Below the pieces are notes generated by a model. It was not told the DNA's origin. It saw only the letters and a program-made list of their open reading frames with translations, and did not search any database. 64,000 nt of DNA from Myxococcales bacterium. GTDB lineage: Bacteria; Myxococcota_A; Polyangia; Haliangiales; Haliangiaceae. The first letter of the stretch is position 1. Every line of letters starts with the position of its first letter. A program made the translations under genes and the position numbers. The stretch is from NCBI GenBank assembly GCA_016707895.1, contig JADJGV010000034.1, forward strand, positions 186,001 to 250,000, read 5' to 3'. Below are positions 7,383-16,854 of this stretch, in pieces.

Positions 7383-8927
7383 TCACGCCCGCGGCAGGCG
7401 GACGGTGAAGGTCGCGCCGGCGCCGGGCGGCGACGCGACGGTGAGCGCCCCGCCGTGGTCGCGCACGATCTGGTGGCTGAGCGCCAGGCCCAGCCCGGTG
7501 CCGCCGTCCTTGGTCGACACGAACGGATCGAACAGGCGGTCGCGCAGCTCGGGCGCGATGCCGGGCCCGTCGTCGGCCACCTCGATCGCCACGCCGTCGT
7601 CGTCGGCGCGGGTGCGGATCCAGACGTTGCCGCCGCCGCGGCTGCCGACCGCCTCGGCCGCGTTGCGCACCAGGTTCATCAGCGACTGCCGGATCTGGCC
7701 CTCGTCGAGCCGGGCCGGCGGCAGCCCGTCGGCGTGGGCCACGGTCAGCGTCACGCCGCGGCTGGCCAGGTCGTCCTTGACGAAGCGCGCCAGGTCGTCG
7801 ACCAGCGCGACCACCGAGCCGGCGGCCAGCCGGGGCGTCGGCAGCCGGGCGAAGGTCAGGTACTCCTCGGTGATCGCGGTCAGGCGATCGACCTCGCGGC
7901 CGATCGCGTGGCACAGCTGCCGGGCCTCGTCGCCGGCGTTGAGCGCGGCCAGCTCCTCCTCGAGCAGCTCGGCGTTGAGGCCGATCGACGACAGCGGGTT
8001 GCGCACCTCGTGGGTGATCATCGCGGCCATCTTGCCGACCGCGGCCAGGCGCTCGGCGCGCACCACCTCGCGCTGGCGCTCCTCGACGGCGCGGCCCATG
8101 GCGTTGAACTCGCGGGCCAGGTCGGCCACCTCGGCCGGGCCGCGCTCGTCGATGCGGCTGGCGTAGTCGCCGGCGGCGATGCGGCGGGCGGCGCTGTTGA
8201 GCCGGCCCAGCGGCCGCAGCGACAGGATGACCCAGGTGGTGATCAACAGCCCGATCGCCACCGCGATGACGCCCATCACGCCGGTGAACAGCCGCAGCCG
8301 CCGCGCGTTGCGCTCGAGGTTGCCGGCGATGCGCTCGGTGCGCATCCGGAGGCTGTCGGCCAGCTCGGTCAGCGAGACGATCAGCCGGGCCTCGGCTTCG
8401 AGCAGCGTGTCGCGGGCGCGGATCGCCTCGGTCAGCTTCACCGGGTCGGCCTGCGGCGGGTCCGACTTGACCGTGCGATCGAGCGGCGGCGACACCAGCA
8501 TCTTCTCGTAGGGCGTGTTGAGCGCGGTGACCGCGCGCTCGATCCCCGCCAGCTTGTCGAGCTGCCGCGTCGCGGCCGGGCCGTGGCCGCGCGGCATGGC
8601 GCGCATGCCGACCAGGGTCGCGCGCAGCTGGTCGAGCAGCCCCTGGCGGTTGGTGCGCATCCGGGCCAGGCGCCGGGCGACCACCGTCGGGGTGGCCTCG
8701 CCGGGGAGCTCCTCCTTCAGGTAGCCGAGCAGGTCGCGCTGCTGGACCGCGAGGTTCTTGGAGGTGACGGTCAGGGGCAGGTAGCTGGTGCGGATCAGCG
8801 CGATCTCCGAGCGGAGATCGTTCATGTACGACACGATCCACACCATCGTGGCGGTGAACACCACGATCAGCACCACGAAGCCCGCAAGGACCCGTGACGA
8901 CAGGGTACGGCCGGCGGTCAGCGCCAC
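7383..8927 (-). CDS. HAMP-domain sensor histidine kinase
   Basis: 514 residues. TM1 ~12-33; periplasmic, helical sensor region ~34-208; TM2 ~210-236; HAMP ~237-288; HisKA with phospho-acceptor H306 in M-I-T-H-E-V-R-N-P-L; HATPase with N422 (N-box), D-D-G-P-G-I-A and G-G-T-G-L-G-L-A-L. All catalytic motifs look intact. The periplasmic part resembles four-helix-bundle ligand sensors. Start at 8927 (GTG): TAGCCT lies 7 nt upstream. The PilZ-receiver protein gene follows on the same strand. Confidence 0.9.
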   Translation of the reverse strand: MALTAGRTLSSRVLAGFVVLIVVFTATMVWIVSYMNDLRSEIALIRTSYLPLTVTSKNLAVQQRDLLGYLKEELPGEATPTVVARRLARMRTNRQGLLDQLRATLVGMRAMPRGHGPAATRQLDKLAGIERAVTALNTPYEKMLVSPPLDRTVKSDPPQADPVKLTEAIRARDTLLEAEARLIVSLTELADSLRMRTERIAGNLERNARRLRLFTGVMGVIAVAIGLLITTWVILSLRPLGRLNSAARRIAAGDYASRIDERGPAEVADLAREFNAMGRAVEERQREVVRAERLAAVGKMAAMITHEVRNPLSSIGLNAELLEEELAALNAGDEARQLCHAIGREVDRLTAITEEYLTFARLPTPRLAAGSVVALVDDLARFVKDDLASRGVTLTVAHADGLPPARLDEGQIRQSLMNLVRNAAEAVGSRGGGNVWIRTRADDDGVAIEVADDGPGIAPELRDRLFDPFVSTKDGGTGLGLALSHQIVRDHGGALTVASPPGAGATFTVRLPRA

Positions 8928-8934
8928 GGGCGGC

Positions 8935-8940
8935 AGGCTA
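8935..8940 (-). promoter_or_regulatory. -10-like TAGCCT before the histidine kinase
   Basis: On the minus strand TAGCCT precedes the GTG at 8927 by 7 nt, with no Shine-Dalgarno sequence. Confidence 0.35.
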
Positions 8941-9025
8941 CCGCGGCGCGTGATTTCGCGCTCGGATGTCCACCCGAACCGCCCGGCCGCGCGTGTATAC
9001 TGCCCGGGTTCGCCAGGGAGTCTCC

Positions 9026-10240
9026 ATGAAGCGCGTCTTGGTCTTGTTGGTCTCGCTGCTCGGCCTGACGGTTGCCCGTCCGGCTCTGGCGAAGCCGTCG
9101 ATCGCGGTCCTCGGCCTCGAGGTCGTGGAGGAATCCGACACGCCCGACGCCAAGGCGGCGCAGTACGCCGAGGCGCTGACCGACGCGCTGCGGGCGCGGG
9201 CCCGGCTGAGCTCGGGGCCGTTCACGCTGGCCGCGGGCAGCGACAAGAGCCTCGTCGAGATGAAGCTCCTGTCGGGCTGCGACAACGAGGCGAACGCGTG
9301 CATGGCCGGCATCGGCACCGAGCTGGCCGCCGACCGCCTGGTCTTCGGCCACATCCAGAAGAGCGGCGCCAACTACCAGATCTCGCTCAAGCTGCTGAAC
9401 GTCGCGACCAAGTCGGTCGAGCGCACCACCAGCGACCTGGCCCCCGCGGGCGAGGCGTCGAGCGCGGACATCACCGCGCTGGGCAAGAAGCTCTACGCGA
9501 AGATCACCGGCGTCTCCAACCAGGGCACGCTGATCGTCAAGGCCAACGTCGAGCGCGGCGAGGTGTTCCTGGACGGTGAGCGCAAGGCGTCGCTGTCGGG
9601 CGGCACCGCCCGGCTCGAGGGCCTGGCCGCGGGCGACTACAAGCTGAAGGTCGAGACCGACTGCTACCTGGCCTACGAGGGCACCGTGACCGTCGAGGGC
9701 GGCAAGGACAGCAAGCAGGAGGTCGAGCTGGAGAAGAACGCGCTGGCCAGCTGCGGCGGCAGCGATGGTGGTGGCGGTGGCGGCGGTGGCGGTGGTGGCG
9801 GTGGCGGCGGCATCATCGCTGGCGGCGTCAGCGACGACGAGCACCCGGGTGGCGGGGCGCGGGCGCTGTTCTGGGTGTCGACCGCGGCCACGGTCACCGG
9901 CGTCGGCCTGTGGGCGTACGGCAAGTTCGGCCTGATCGACCCCAACGCCGACAAGGTGCCGCGCGGCACCGACTGCTCGAACAAGCCGACCACGCTGACC
10001 CCGTCGCAGTCCGACGCCTGCGACGCCGGCCTGCGCGGCGAGCTGCTGACCAAGATCGGCGTGCCGCTGACGATCGTCGGCGGCGCGGCCGCGGCGTTCT
10101 TCCTGTACCGGGGCTACATCGCCGCCGGCAAGGGCCGCGAGCGCCCGCTCAACGCCCGCGGGCCGCGCAAGCGCGAGGTGCTGGTCGCGCCGACCGTGAG
10201 CGCGACGACGGTGGGCGGCGTGGTCCGGATCGAGTTCTGA
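9026..10240 (+). CDS. secreted PEGA-like protein with poly-Gly tract
   Basis: 404 residues. Signal peptide 1-22 (V-A-R-P-A-L-A). The N-terminal half (about 24-165) looks like the periplasmic 'PSIAVLGLEV' fold seen in many myxobacterial lipoproteins and TPR proteins. A PEGA-like unit follows (G-T-L-I-V-K-A-N-V-E-R-G-E-V-F-L-D-G, ~172-240). Next comes an uninterrupted run of about 16 Gly after S-D-G. Two hydrophobic segments (about 290-315 and 350-372) and a basic tail complete it. ATG 9026 follows an A/G-rich SD (AGGGAG) and TATACT at 8996-9001, one of the few genes here with a real 5' leader. Confidence 0.7.
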   Translation: MKRVLVLLVSLLGLTVARPALAKPSIAVLGLEVVEESDTPDAKAAQYAEALTDALRARARLSSGPFTLAAGSDKSLVEMKLLSGCDNEANACMAGIGTELAADRLVFGHIQKSGANYQISLKLLNVATKSVERTTSDLAPAGEASSADITALGKKLYAKITGVSNQGTLIVKANVERGEVFLDGERKASLSGGTARLEGLAAGDYKLKVETDCYLAYEGTVTVEGGKDSKQEVELEKNALASCGGSDGGGGGGGGGGGGGGGIIAGGVSDDEHPGGGARALFWVSTAATVTGVGLWAYGKFGLIDPNADKVPRGTDCSNKPTTLTPSQSDACDAGLRGELLTKIGVPLTIVGGAAAAFFLYRGYIAAGKGRERPLNARGPRKREVLVAPTVSATTVGGVVRIEF

Positions 10241-10247
10241 GACCTTC

Positions 10248-10288
10248 GAGGGGCTTTCGAAAAGACCCTCCCCCGGCATTCGCCGGGG
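10248..10288. terminator. possible hairpin terminator between convergent genes
   Basis: CCCCGGC (10271-10277) and GCCGGGG (10282-10288) form a 7-bp stem with loop ATTC. An overlapping weaker GAGGG/CCCTC pairing starts at 10248. There is no T-tract. The position in the only sizeable convergent gap (83 nt) favours a terminator. Confidence 0.4.
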
Positions 10289-10323
10289 CCCCCACCCGAA
10301 ACGGCCCGGAGCGTGACGCGGGG

Positions 10324-11946
10324 CTAGACGAGCACGCCGGGGTTGAGGACGCCGGCGGGATCGAGGTCGTGCTTGACGGCGGCGAGGGCGGCGCCGAACA
10401 GCGGGTCGCGCTCGCGCTGATACCACGGGTGGTGGACGCGGCCGACGGCGTGGTGGTGGGTGATGGTGCCGCCGGCGGCGAGCAGGGCCTCGGAGGCGGC
10501 GGCCTTGACCTCGCGCCACACGGCGAGCTCGTCGCCGACGCGGGTGGGCGCGACGAACGTGTAGTAGGGCGCGGCGCCGTCGGGGTAGACGTGGGTCAGG
10601 CGGCAGGCGACCAGGCCGCCGCCGACGGTGCGGCGCAGGGCCTCGGTGGTGGCGGCGGTGACCGCGCGGTGGAACTCGTCGAAGCGATCCCAGGTGCACG
10701 CGGTCTCGAAGGTGTCGGCGAGGACGCCCAGCGACACCAGCGCGCTCTGCAGGTAGGGCGCGTCGACGAAGGCCTTGCGCCAGCTGCCGGCCTCGGCGGC
10801 GCGGCCCGGCTCCTCGGCCTCGGCGGTGGCGTCGGCGTAGGTCGGGCCGGAGGCCACGGCGCCGCCGGCGTCGCGCGCCAGCTCGAGGGCGCGCTCGAGC
10901 CACGGCCCCAGCGGGTGATCGGCCGACTCGAAGCCCAGGATCATCACCGCCGTGCCGTCGAACGCGACCTGGTGCAGCAGGCACTCGGCGGGATCGAGCA
11001 GGCGGCAGTTGGCGGGCTGCAGCCCGGACTGCGCGAGCGCCCGGGCCGCGGCGGCGCCGGCGGCGAACGAGCGGAACTTGACGGTGGCCCCGGCGCGCCA
11101 GCGCGGGCGGCGCTGCACCCGCATCCACGCGTCGGTGATGACGCCGAGCGCGCCCTCGGAGCCGAGCCACAGGCGCTCGGGGGCCGGCCCCGCGCCCGAC
11201 GCCGGCAGCCGGCGGGTCGCGACCGTGCCGCGCGGCGTGACCACGGTCAGCGCCTGGCAGAAGTCGTCGATGTGGGTCGGGCCGGTGGCGAAGTGGCCGC
11301 CGGCGCGGGTCGCGAGCCAGCCGCCCAGCGTCGAGAACGCGAACGACTGCGGGTAGTGGCGCAAGGTCAGGCCGTGGGGCGCCAGCGCCGCCTCGAGATC
11401 GGGGCCGCGCATGCCGGCGCCGATGCGCGCCGACAGCGACGTCGCGTCGAGCTCGACGACGCCCGCCAGGTGCTCGAGATCGAGCGTCACCACGCCGGCG
11501 AAGTCGCCGCGGGCCGCGAGCGGCAGCTCGACGCCGCCGACCACGCTGGTGCCGCCGCCGTACGGGATCGCCGCCAGGCGCGCGGCGCTGCACCAGTCGA
11601 GCAGCGCGGCCACGTCGGCCGCCGTCCGCGGCCGCGCGATCAGATCGGGCGCCGCGGCGAAGTCGCCGGCGAAGCCGCGGATGAGATCGGGGTAGCCGCG
11701 GCCGTAGGCGTGGGCGGCGCGATCGCGCGGGAGCTCCGACAGCAGCGGGCGCAGCGGCGCCGGCGCGGCCGCCGCGGCCAGCCGGCCGGCCGGGATCCGG
11801 GCGTCATCGTCGGCGGGCAGCGGGCGCAGCGTCGGCTCGACGCCGCCGGTCAGCGCGCGGGCCGCCTGCGCCAGGCGGCGGCGGGCGGCGTCGTCGGGGA
11901 AGCGGGCGGCGTCGCCCCAGGCCCACAGGCTCTTGGTCGCGGTCAC
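10324..11946 (-). CDS. FAD-binding oxidase, alkyl-DHAP synthase-like
   Basis: 540 residues, FAD_binding_4 plus FAD-oxidase C fold. The FAD-binding loop reads P-Y-G-G-G-T-S-V-V-G-G-V (about 145-156). G-S-E-G-A-L-G-V-I-T-D follows in the middle. A His-rich active-site loop T-H-H-H-A-V-G-R-V-H-H lies near the C-terminus, and the protein ends L-D-P-A-G-V-L-N-P-G. The GGGTS and HHH loops are those of alkyldihydroxyacetonephosphate synthase, which swaps the acyl chain of acyl-DHAP for a fatty alcohol in ether-lipid synthesis. Related VAO flavoproteins remain possible. GTG 11946 is chosen because TACGAC sits 6 nt upstream. Confidence 0.75.
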   Translation of the reverse strand: MTATKSLWAWGDAARFPDDAARRRLAQAARALTGGVEPTLRPLPADDDARIPAGRLAAAAAPAPLRPLLSELPRDRAAHAYGRGYPDLIRGFAGDFAAAPDLIARPRTAADVAALLDWCSAARLAAIPYGGGTSVVGGVELPLAARGDFAGVVTLDLEHLAGVVELDATSLSARIGAGMRGPDLEAALAPHGLTLRHYPQSFAFSTLGGWLATRAGGHFATGPTHIDDFCQALTVVTPRGTVATRRLPASGAGPAPERLWLGSEGALGVITDAWMRVQRRPRWRAGATVKFRSFAAGAAAARALAQSGLQPANCRLLDPAECLLHQVAFDGTAVMILGFESADHPLGPWLERALELARDAGGAVASGPTYADATAEAEEPGRAAEAGSWRKAFVDAPYLQSALVSLGVLADTFETACTWDRFDEFHRAVTAATTEALRRTVGGGLVACRLTHVYPDGAAPYYTFVAPTRVGDELAVWREVKAAASEALLAAGGTITHHHAVGRVHHPWYQRERDPLFGAALAAVKHDLDPAGVLNPGVLV

Positions 11947-11952
11947 CGTCGG

Positions 11953-11958
11953 GTCGTA
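11953..11958 (-). promoter_or_regulatory. -10-like TACGAC, leaderless geometry
   Basis: Occupies -12 to -7 relative to the GTG at 11946 of the AGPS-like gene. Confidence 0.35.
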
Positions 11959-12002
11959 CCACGATCGCGCGCCCGAGCCGCCCGGCCGCCGGGGCGGCGC
12001 TG

Positions 12003-12008
12003 TAAGCT
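12003..12008 (+). promoter_or_regulatory. -10-like TAAGCT before the 12016 gene
   Basis: TAAGCT ends 7 nt before the ATG at 12016. It lies in the short divergent gap shared with the AGPS-like gene. Confidence 0.35.
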
Positions 12009-12015
12009 CGCGGCC

Positions 12016-12444
12016 ATGTCGGAGTTCCCGTCGATCGATTCGCTCCTCACCGAGGCTGGCCTGCGCGACAAGGCCGAGCCGCACGGCGAGGGTCTGTTCC
12101 GCATGCAGTGGGGCTCGGCCATCGTGATGGTCGGCGCCTCGGGCTCGGCGGTGGTGGCGATCGCGCCGCTGTTCAAGGCGCCGCCGGTCGAGCGCAAGGA
12201 GGCGTTCTTCCAGAAGCTGCTCGAGCACAACGCGTTCATGGGCGGCATGGCCGCGTTCGCGGTGCAGCCCGACGGTTGGGTCGTGCTGCACGCCGGCCGC
12301 TCGCGCAAGGGCCTCGACGCCCACGAGCTGGCGACGCTGGTGTCGGGCGTCGGGCGGTTCGCCGACGACTTCGACGACAAGCTGATCGCCGAGTTCTACG
12401 CGCCGCCCCGGGCCGACGGCGACGACGACGCCGCCGCGGAGTAG
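12016..12444 (+). CDS. small cytoplasmic protein, possibly YbjN/CesT-like
   Basis: 142 residues: M-S-E-F-P-S-I-D-S-L-L at the start, a beta-rich core (G-L-F-R-M-Q-W-G-S-A-I-V-M-V), then helix and strands ending in an acidic tail (D-G-D-D-D-A-A-A-E). The alpha-beta-alpha pattern with F-Q-K-L-L-E-H-N-A-F-M-G-G-M-A-A-F is reminiscent of the YbjN/type III chaperone-like fold, but this is a resemblance only. No signal peptide. It is followed after 5 nt by the zinc-ribbon membrane protein, likely one transcript. Confidence 0.65.
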   Translation: MSEFPSIDSLLTEAGLRDKAEPHGEGLFRMQWGSAIVMVGASGSAVVAIAPLFKAPPVERKEAFFQKLLEHNAFMGGMAAFAVQPDGWVVLHAGRSRKGLDAHELATLVSGVGRFADDFDDKLIAEFYAPPRADGDDDAAAE

Positions 12445-13572
12445 CCGCGATGCTGTGTCCGATCTGCGATCGCGACAACGACGCCGACGCGCGCCGCTGC
12501 AAGGCGTGCGGCGCCGACTTCGAGGATCCCGAGCTCGCCGCGCAGCTGGTGCGGCCGCGCGGCGTGGGCGGCGCTGACGACGACGAGCCCAACCTGACCG
12601 GCGACCGCTACCTCGGCGTGCGCTGGATCGGGCTCGAGGTCGGCGGCGATCTGCGCCGGGTGGCGCTCCTGGGCGGGCTGGCGTTCGCGCTGGCGTCGGT
12701 GGTGCCGATCGCGGTCGACCTGCAGCACGTGCGCGCCGTGTGGTCGGTGCTCGGCGACGGGCCGACCTTCGCGCTGGTGGTGCCGATGCTGCTGGCGGTG
12801 ATCGGCGTGGTGCTGGCGACCCCGGCCGGCAAGGCGCTGCCGCCGGTGGTGGTGGCCGGCGCGCTGGCGCTGGGCGGCGCGCTGACGATCGGCTTCGTCG
12901 TCGCGCGGCAGGGCGGCGCCGCGGCGCTGTCGACCCGCACCTGGTGGGGGCCGTGGTTCGGCGCGTCGATCGTCGGCGCCGGGCTGATCATCCGCATCCT
13001 GCGCCGCCGCGATCCCTACGCGCGGTGGATCATCGTCGGCGGCGCGGCGCTGGCGGTGATCGGCATGCTGGTGCCGTACACCGACAGCCGGGTGGCGCTG
13101 CCGGGCGAGTACACGCTGTTCCTGCGCGGTCGCGCGCTGATCGACACCAGCGTCGCGTCGGCGTCGGTCGAGGGCTTCGACGCCGAGCCGATGGTGCGCT
13201 TCATCTCGCTGTGGCACCTCGGGCTGTTCGCGCTGGTCGGGCTGGCCGCCGGCTTCGCGGTGTCGATGTCGACCGGGCCGTGGGACAGCAACGGCCTGGT
13301 GCTGCGGCCGATCGGCTGGGTGACCGTGTTCTGGCTGCCGGCGTCGCTGGCGCTCTACACGCTCAACATCATGGGCTGGAGCGGCTACGACTGGGTGCGG
13401 TGGGACGGCCGCAGCTACGACTGGGACAAGTTCACGACCGCGCTGTTCTTCGGCCGGGTGCGGCTGCTGATCGCGACGATCCCGGCGGCGGCGTGGCTGG
13501 CGGTCGGCCTGGCCGGCCTGTACGTGCACCTGGTGGTGCCGCGGCTGCCCGCGGCGGCGCCGCTGCCGGCGG

Positions 13573-14511
<939 letters not shown>

Positions 14512-14524
14512 CGCGCGGGCCGTG

Positions 14525-14530
14525 TACCAT
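14525..14530 (+). promoter_or_regulatory. -10-like TACCAT before the tandem kinase gene
   Basis: Lies 8 nt upstream of the GTG at 14539. It overlaps the minus-strand TACACG (14521-14526) of the divergent PfkB gene, so the two promoters probably interfere. Confidence 0.35.
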
Positions 14531-14538
14531 TGCCAGCG

Positions 14539-16830
14539 GTGGCGATCAATGACGACAACGACCCGCTGTTGCGCGCGGGCCGGCACGCCGAGGCGGCGGC
14601 GGCGGCGGCGGCGGCCGGCGATCACGTCGGCGCGGCGCGGGTGTGGGAGCAGATCTGGGAGTGGGAGGCGGCGGCGGCGGCGTGGGACGCGGCCGGCGAC
14701 CTGGGCCGGGCGCTCGGCGCCGCGCTCGAGGGCAAGGCCGAGGCGACGATCGCCGCGCTGCACGCCCGGCTGGTGGGCGACGACGCCGGCGCCGCGATCG
14801 CGCTCGACGTCTACGCCCGGCACCGCCGCCACGGGCCGGCCGCCGAGCTGGCCGAGCGCCTGGGCCAGCGCGACCGCGCGATCGAGCTGTACCAGCGCGC
14901 GCACCGCGACCACGACGCGGCGCGCCTGCTCGAGGCCGCTGGCCGCGATCGCGAGGCGGTGCGGCTGCTCGAGCGCGCGCTGGAGCTGGCGCTGGCCGAC
15001 GAGCGCGCGGCGATCGTGCTGCGGCTGGGGCGGATCCTCACCGCCCGGGCCAGCTACGACGTCGCGGTGCGCTACCTGCAAGAGGCCAGCAAGCACGCCG
15101 CGACCGCGGGCGAGGCGCGGCGGCACCTGGTGGTGGCGCTGGCCGGCCTCGGCCTCACCGACGCCGCGCGGGCGGCGCTGGCCCGGCTGCGCGCCGACGA
15201 CGCGAGCGTGACGCCGGAGCTGTCGGAGTTCCTGCGCGCGGCCCAGGCGGCGCGGCCGGCGGTGGTCGATCGCCAGCGCGAGATCGTCGCCGGGCGCTAC
15301 CGGCTCGACGGCCTGCTCGGCGCCGGGGCCAGCGGCCGGGTGTTCCGCGCGATCGACGAGACCACCGGCCGCACCGTCGCGATCAAGATGTACTTCGCGG
15401 CGGCGGCGCGCGGCAGCGCGGCCTACGAGCGGTTCGTGCGCGAGGCGCGGATCGCCGCCGGGCTCAAGCACCCGGCGCTGGTCGAGGTCTACGAGGCGTC
15501 GCTCGATCACGGCTTCCTGGTGATGGAGTACCTGGGCGGCGGCTCGCTGGCGCAGCGGCTGGCGGCCGGCGAGCGGCTGACCGGCGCGCAGGTGCGGCGG
15601 CTCGGGCTCGAGCTGCTGGGCGGGCTCGAGCTGGCCCACCACCGCGGCGTGGTCCACCGCGATCTCAAGCCGGCCAACGTGTTCTTCGACGGGCGCGGCT
15701 CGGCCAAGCTCGGCGACTTCGGCGTCGCGCACCTGGTGGATCTCGGCCAGACCCAGACCGGCGGCCTGATCGGCTCGCTGGCGTACATGTCGCCCGAGCA
15801 GATCACCGGCGCGCCCATCACGATCGCCGCCGATCTGTACGGCCTCGGCGTGACGCTGTTCGAGGCGCTCGCCGGGCGGCTGCCGTTCCTGGGGCCGGAC
15901 TTCGTCGCGCAGCACCTCGGCGAGGCGGCGCCGGCGCCGACCTCCGTCGCCGCCGGGCTGGCGCCGGGCTGGGACGCGATCCTGGCGCGGCTCCTGGCCA
16001 AGAGCCCGGCCGAGCGCTACCCGTCGATCGCGGCGGTGCGCGCCGACCTCGAGGCGATCGATCTCGGCGAGCGCGCCGGGCCGGCGCTGGCGGTGCCGCG
16101 GCGGCGGCGCGACACCCGCCCGCACTCGATCGCCGAGCTCGCGGTCGACGAGCCGGCGCCGGCCGAGGGCCGCTACCGGTTCGAGAGCCCGCTGGGTGCG
16201 ACCGGCTGGTCGCGGCTGGCGCGGGCGGTCGACGCCGGCCTCGATCGCTCGGTGGTGATCGAGCGGTTCGACGACGGCGACGTCGGCGATCGCGCGATCG
16301 CGTGGATGACCGCGCTGGCGCGGGTGGCGACGCCGTTCGTGCAGCGCGCGCTGGCGTTCGATCGCGCGACCCGGACCGCGGTGTTCGAGGCGCCGGCCGG
16401 CGCGCCGGTGGCCGCGGCGACCGAGCCGGCGACGATCGACGACGCGCTGCGGTTGCTGAAGCGGCTGGCGCGGGCGTGCGTGGTGATCCACGAGCAGGGC
16501 GCGGTCCACGGCGGCATCGGCGCGGCGACGGTGGTGCTGGCCGAGGCGACGATCCCGACGGTGATGGTGGCCGGCGTCGGGCCGCGGCCGGGCGCGAGCG
16601 CAGCCGACGATGTCGCCGCGGTGCTGGCGATCACCGCGCGGGCGTTGACCGGCGGCGACGCGACGGAGCCGGCGGCGGCGGTGATCGCGGCGCTGGCGGC
16701 GGCGGTCCCGGCCGGCGAGCGCGCGCGGCTGCGGGCGCTGCCGCGCGACACCGGCGCGGCGCTGTACGCGTGGGCCGACGCGCTCGAGGTCGCGCACCTG
16801 CGGGCCAGCGCGATCGCGGCCGCGGGCTGA
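14539..16830 (+). CDS. Ser/Thr protein kinase with N-terminal solenoid and C-terminal pseudokinase-like domain
   Basis: 763 residues. Residues 1-~240 are a helical TPR-like solenoid (E-L-Y-Q-R-A-H, A-A-R-L-L-E-A-A-G repeats). The kinase domain runs ~254-520: L-G-A-G-A-S-G-R-V-F glycine loop, V-A-I-K283-M, V-H-R-D-L-K-P-A-N (~373), G-D-F-G-V-A and G-S-L-A-Y-M-S-P-E-Q, all intact. A second kinase-like region from ~545 repeats the layout (R-Y-R-F-E-S-P-L-G; V-I-E-R-F; A-V-H-G-G-I-G-A-A-T-V-V-L at ~656) but lacks the glycine-loop consensus, HRD Asp and DFG. No membrane segment, so cytoplasmic. GTG start. Confidence 0.85.
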   Translation: MAINDDNDPLLRAGRHAEAAAAAAAAGDHVGAARVWEQIWEWEAAAAAWDAAGDLGRALGAALEGKAEATIAALHARLVGDDAGAAIALDVYARHRRHGPAAELAERLGQRDRAIELYQRAHRDHDAARLLEAAGRDREAVRLLERALELALADERAAIVLRLGRILTARASYDVAVRYLQEASKHAATAGEARRHLVVALAGLGLTDAARAALARLRADDASVTPELSEFLRAAQAARPAVVDRQREIVAGRYRLDGLLGAGASGRVFRAIDETTGRTVAIKMYFAAAARGSAAYERFVREARIAAGLKHPALVEVYEASLDHGFLVMEYLGGGSLAQRLAAGERLTGAQVRRLGLELLGGLELAHHRGVVHRDLKPANVFFDGRGSAKLGDFGVAHLVDLGQTQTGGLIGSLAYMSPEQITGAPITIAADLYGLGVTLFEALAGRLPFLGPDFVAQHLGEAAPAPTSVAAGLAPGWDAILARLLAKSPAERYPSIAAVRADLEAIDLGERAGPALAVPRRRRDTRPHSIAELAVDEPAPAEGRYRFESPLGATGWSRLARAVDAGLDRSVVIERFDDGDVGDRAIAWMTALARVATPFVQRALAFDRATRTAVFEAPAGAPVAAATEPATIDDALRLLKRLARACVVIHEQGAVHGGIGAATVVLAEATIPTVMVAGVGPRPGASAADDVAAVLAITARALTGGDATEPAAAVIAALAAAVPAGERARLRALPRDTGAALYAWADALEVAHLRASAIAAAG

Positions 16831-16854
16831 GCGGCGGCGGGCGGCGGCGCGCGA

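Noticed and set aside
10271..10288. strong Rho-independent terminator
   Set aside because: Stem is good but there is no T-tract; kept only as a possible terminator.
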